Source of the DNA: Hydrangea macrophylla
Lineage: Eukaryota > Streptophyta > Magnoliopsida > Cornales > Hydrangeaceae
Assembly (NCBI GenBank): GCA_033977485.1
Contig: CM066994.1
Location: forward strand, 13,208,001 to 13,272,000
Length of the DNA: 64,000 bases
Reading direction: 5' to 3'
The translations under genes were made by a program, and so were the position numbers. The notes below the pieces were generated by a model, which did not search any database, was not told where the DNA came from, and saw only the letters and a program-made list of their open reading frames with translations. Positions 60,595 to 64,000 of the stretch are shown here, piece by piece (positions within the stretch are counted from its first letter, which is position 1; each line of letters starts with the position of its first letter).

Positions 60595-61592
60595 TGCTAG
60601 GAGTATAATGTGGGTTTGACAAAGTAAATTTTTTTCAATCATTTTCAAGCTACGAACTCCTATGTACTTAAAAAGTAGTTACAAATATATATATATATAT
60701 ATACACACACATTGAAAAAAAAATTTCTCTAAGCACATTAATATTTTTATATTACCCAAAAAAAAAGAAGAGAATTGGTATTCACACTCTATAGAGTGTA
60801 TTTAATCAAATGCATTCCACGGAATGTATTGACTGCATGGTGTGTTAATAGTATCATAGAGTGCAGTAATTCAATTTTGAAATGGGAATAGTAACTCTAA
60901 AAAAATCTCTAAAATTGCTCCAAAAGGACCAAAAAAAAAAAAAAAGAAGAAGACAAAATAAAGTCAAAACGCCTAATCCAAGTGAATAAAGAGGTTAGCT
61001 TGCTGATCTACGTCTTTGACATTAAGGTTATTAGGAAAACCTTACAGTTTCCAAAGTTCATAATTAGGCGTGTTAAGTTTATCTAATGTGCCTAAATGTA
61101 GGAGTTCACTTGAAGATAGCCATTTGGTGAATTGTGGTCCACCTCATTCACCAACCATAGAGTCATCATCTTGTCATTTCTTTGGTAGCTTAATTTTACT
61201 GTTAAGAGTGGTGAACTGGTGATTAAATCCACATTTTAGTTACACTGACACATTATGAAAGATGAATAATTCTATGCTTTTTAAATTTGAATTATAAATT
61301 TGGATTTTAAATGGCTTAATAGTTGTACCCTATGTTGTGACAGTAATCGATGGTATGCTATGTCCCTGTATGTGGAACAACTGACGAAGCATTTGAAAAC
61401 TAAATTTGGAAAGCATAGCGTTAGTCTCTAAAGAGTCAACGGTTCAAAATTCCTTAGCTTAAAGTTAGACAGAAATTATATTGTGTGACAGTTACACCTG
61501 TACAACTTCAGTATAAGTATTCTATTACAATAATGAAGAGATCACGCCATCACACAGTGCGAGTTCACGTGGAATACTTCTCTGAGTTTATG
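60595..61592. other. Intergenic, nothing recognised
   Basis: AT-rich, with an AT/AC microsatellite at about 60687-60712. No gene found. Confidence 0.4.
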
Positions 61593-63626
61593 TATAACAC
61601 CCGCATTTGTGTTATTACAATTTTATTACATTGTCATGCATGGTAATGTGATGTGGCGTGTCTTTTGGCACATGGTTGGGTGAGTTTTGACTCACGAGTT
61701 GATTTGGGTGTCTGTATTAGAGAACCCTTTAAACTATTGTGATTGAGGATTTATTGTTTTGACGTCTCTCCGAGTATGAGATAGTTACTGTGGAACATTT
61801 TAAATGTTTATCTGAAAATAAATGTTTACCTGTGTATTGCAATATCTGTATTATTTTCTGGCTTAGAATATATTTCTGTTGTTAGATTTAGTATCCTGGT
61901 GAGAACGAATGAACACGCTATTAATTTGGTAGGCTAATTAGCAACTTCGGAAAACGTCATATAGAAATTCGCGTTTTAGCGACCAAACGAAACTTAGTCG
62001 AAAACTTTTATAATTTCGAAGTTTCACTCGTAAAGCTATGACTAAGCTGTATTGAAAGTTTCAGAGACTGATTAGGAATTTTGAAAACTCGTGGGGAGGC
62101 AAACGTAAATTCCCAATAGTCTTGCCTATATATAGGAAGTGATGACTTTAGGTTTTTCATAAGTTCTTGACCTAATTCCAAAAGGAGGCCAAAAGGGGGG
62201 GCTAGAGGGAGATTTTTGTTGCTTCAAGCTTTGCGACGCCAAACGACGACCTTCCGTCAGTTTGTTTTCTCCCAGATTTCATATTCGAACTCCTCGAGAT
62301 AAGAGCTTCGTTTTGATTCCTATTAGGGCCTGTTTGGTTAAGTTTTCCGAAAAGTTATTTTCTAGAATTTTTCATAAAAGTTGATAAATGGAATTTTGAT
62401 CCATAGGAATTGTACTAGACGGATTTCTGCACGTTCTTTGTGCACGGGTTTTCTTCAGATTGAATTATAGGAGCGTTATTCGGAGGTGAGTGATTCAACT
62501 ATGTCTTTGGAATGGTTTCTTGACATGTATTCATGTTTTGTGTGAATAGCATGTATTAATTCTTAGAGATATATTGTGTAGTTCATATTGGGCATTTATA
62601 TTGATAAGTAGGCTCAATAGCACGGTGATATGTTTTGATTACCGCGAGCATAGTGATATGTATTTGAGCATGTTAAGTTGCTTATTTGGGTCAGAAGGAG
62701 CACGTGGTCACCGTGCCATTTTGTGGAGCCGATATAGGCATTAAGGTCGCACGATTGAAGAGAAGAATCGTGGGTCTTACCCTTTCGCGTGGACTTATTG
62801 GCGAGGAGTCGCGGATTGGGAGTATGGACGGGCACGTGAGTCTCCGGCGACTAGTATGAAATGTAGAGATGTGAATGCGGACATGTTTATCATTCATGTA
62901 CATATGTTGATTTATTCACTAAGCTTTAGCTTAAACAAATCGAAATATGTGTGGTAATTCAAATAACCATTGCAAGTGTTAATGCTGGCGAGGAATCGCA
63001 GAAGTGAGTACGTGGGTTGGGAGTTCTCTTGGAAGGCAACTTGAATGTAAATCTTGTAGTTTTGGGATAATAGGAATGTTGTAATAAGAATTTGGTTGTT
63101 TTAACCCATGTTTAATTTGGTATGTTAGAATGGATTTTAAACCGTTGTAATAGTTAGTAACATGTTGTAATCCTGCTTTAGAAATGTTTTAATACAGCTA
63201 GGATTACTTTGGGTTGAGTTTGGATGAAGTGGTTGATCATTGGTGAAAGTTAAAAAGCTTTTAAACTTGAAATTCTACAGTTTGGGCTGCTGCCAGGGGA
63301 GCAGTCGACTGGTCCTGTGTTCAGTCGACTGAACCCCTGTATCTGTTAGCTACTGCTTCTTATTATAGCAAAAGCAGTCGACTGGCCCGCCTCAGTCGAC
63401 TGGACCCCCCAGCCTCAGTCGACTGGAATTGCTATTAAACATTGTGAAAACTCCCTGCCTTCTCCCGTCGACTGAGCTGTCGACTGAATCTCTGGTTTTA
63501 AAATGTGTTTTGTTTTTCCGCTGCGTGGGTTCTTCAAACCTAATTTTGGGAACGTTAATGAATTGGTTTAGCCTCGGTGGCGTGCCACGGGCTCCGGTTC
63601 CGCTATTGTGGGACCGGGCTGTGACA
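61593..63626 (+). mobile_element. Solo LTR of the outer chromovirus family (family A)
   Basis: 2034 bp from TATAACACCC to GTGACA. The flanks ttatg (61588-61592) and ttacg (63627-63631) differ by one C-to-T change, so the duplication is slightly decayed. It lacks the extra palindrome segment of the full-length element and has seven GTCGAC sites at about 63301-63485. A TATA-like tatatata lies near 62127. It must once have belonged to a full element that recombined out. Confidence 0.88.
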
Positions 63627-63631
63627 TTACG

Positions 63632-64000
63632 GGATCCAAAAAGGTCGTAAATGATTTTAATCAAGTAACTTCACATTATCGGTAAGCTAAACGCGAAAAA
63701 ATGAAATAAAAAGCATCTGCCAAAAAAATCTCTTTGTCCTATTTATATGTTCATTTTTGAAAATTCATTTTTTTTAATATGCCATTTATCACATTCATAT
63801 GCATTAAAAAAAAAAAAGTAGTAATTTTTCAAAACCAAACCCGAACTAATAGTACATTGGTTTTCTTCTTTCTTTTCCCATTTTTGGTTAGGATTGTTGT
63901 GAAAAGAAATTTTCTCATTACATTTTCTAAGTGAACAACAGTTTTGAACTACACAAAAAAAACTACCACACACATAAAATAGGATGAAGAAAGCATCTGA
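63632..64000. other. Unassigned AT-rich end of window
   Basis: A-runs near 63807 and 63955; no feature recognised. Confidence 0.4.

Overview
The window is nuclear DNA of a flowering plant, most likely a dicot. It has intron-rich genes with GT/AG junctions, an AT-rich background, many CT/GA/AT/GT microsatellites, numerous miniature inverted-repeat elements (MITEs) and several layers of LTR retrotransposons. No rRNA, tRNA gene, CRISPR array or bacterial-style operon was seen.

Layout. 1-13158 is retrotransposon debris: a solo LTR (943-3097) nested in an older LTR remnant, a second solo LTR (3708-5788), a simple-repeat belt, and a long LTR (8310-13158) interrupted by a copia-type solo LTR (9911-11431). 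13159-18850 holds a 116-bp tandem repeat, MITEs, a degenerate ARM-like coding remnant and the last two exons of a BUD23/RID2-type 18S rRNA methyltransferase without its catalytic part. 18990-24745 is a compact VAL-type (PHD-like plus B3) repressor gene with at least seven exons and no CW domain found. 27026-48731 is a three-level nest. A reverse solo LTR (TSD atact) was split by a complete Ty3/gypsy chromovirus (28713-48382, TSD taatt). The 5' LTR of that element was in turn split by a second complete chromovirus on the minus strand (30612-41144, TSD gactg). Both gag-pol frames are uninterrupted and the LTR pairs are equal in length and look identical where compared, so both insertions look recent. 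50455-57791 is an intact 12-exon gene for the thylakoid thiol/disulfide carrier CCDA (352 aa). 57792-64000 holds MITEs and one more solo LTR (61593-63626).

Points of most interest. (1) The inner chromovirus carries an extra sense-strand frame of 334 codons between the primer-binding site and gag. Its last ~238 residues contain no Lys or Arg, and candidate 3' splice sites sit just before the starts of both this frame and gag-pol. (2) LTRs of gypsy and copia type all carry clusters of short self-complementary motifs with a TCGA or CCGG core. Among LTRs with a homologous backbone the position is kept while the palindrome itself changes. (3) The outer family has non-canonical TA...CA LTR ends, supported by three insertion sites.

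The host genes are unrelated in function: CCDA passes reducing power across the thylakoid membrane for cytochrome maturation, VAL proteins silence seed genes, and BUD23 methylates 18S rRNA. All calls were made by eye; identities and ages need alignment.
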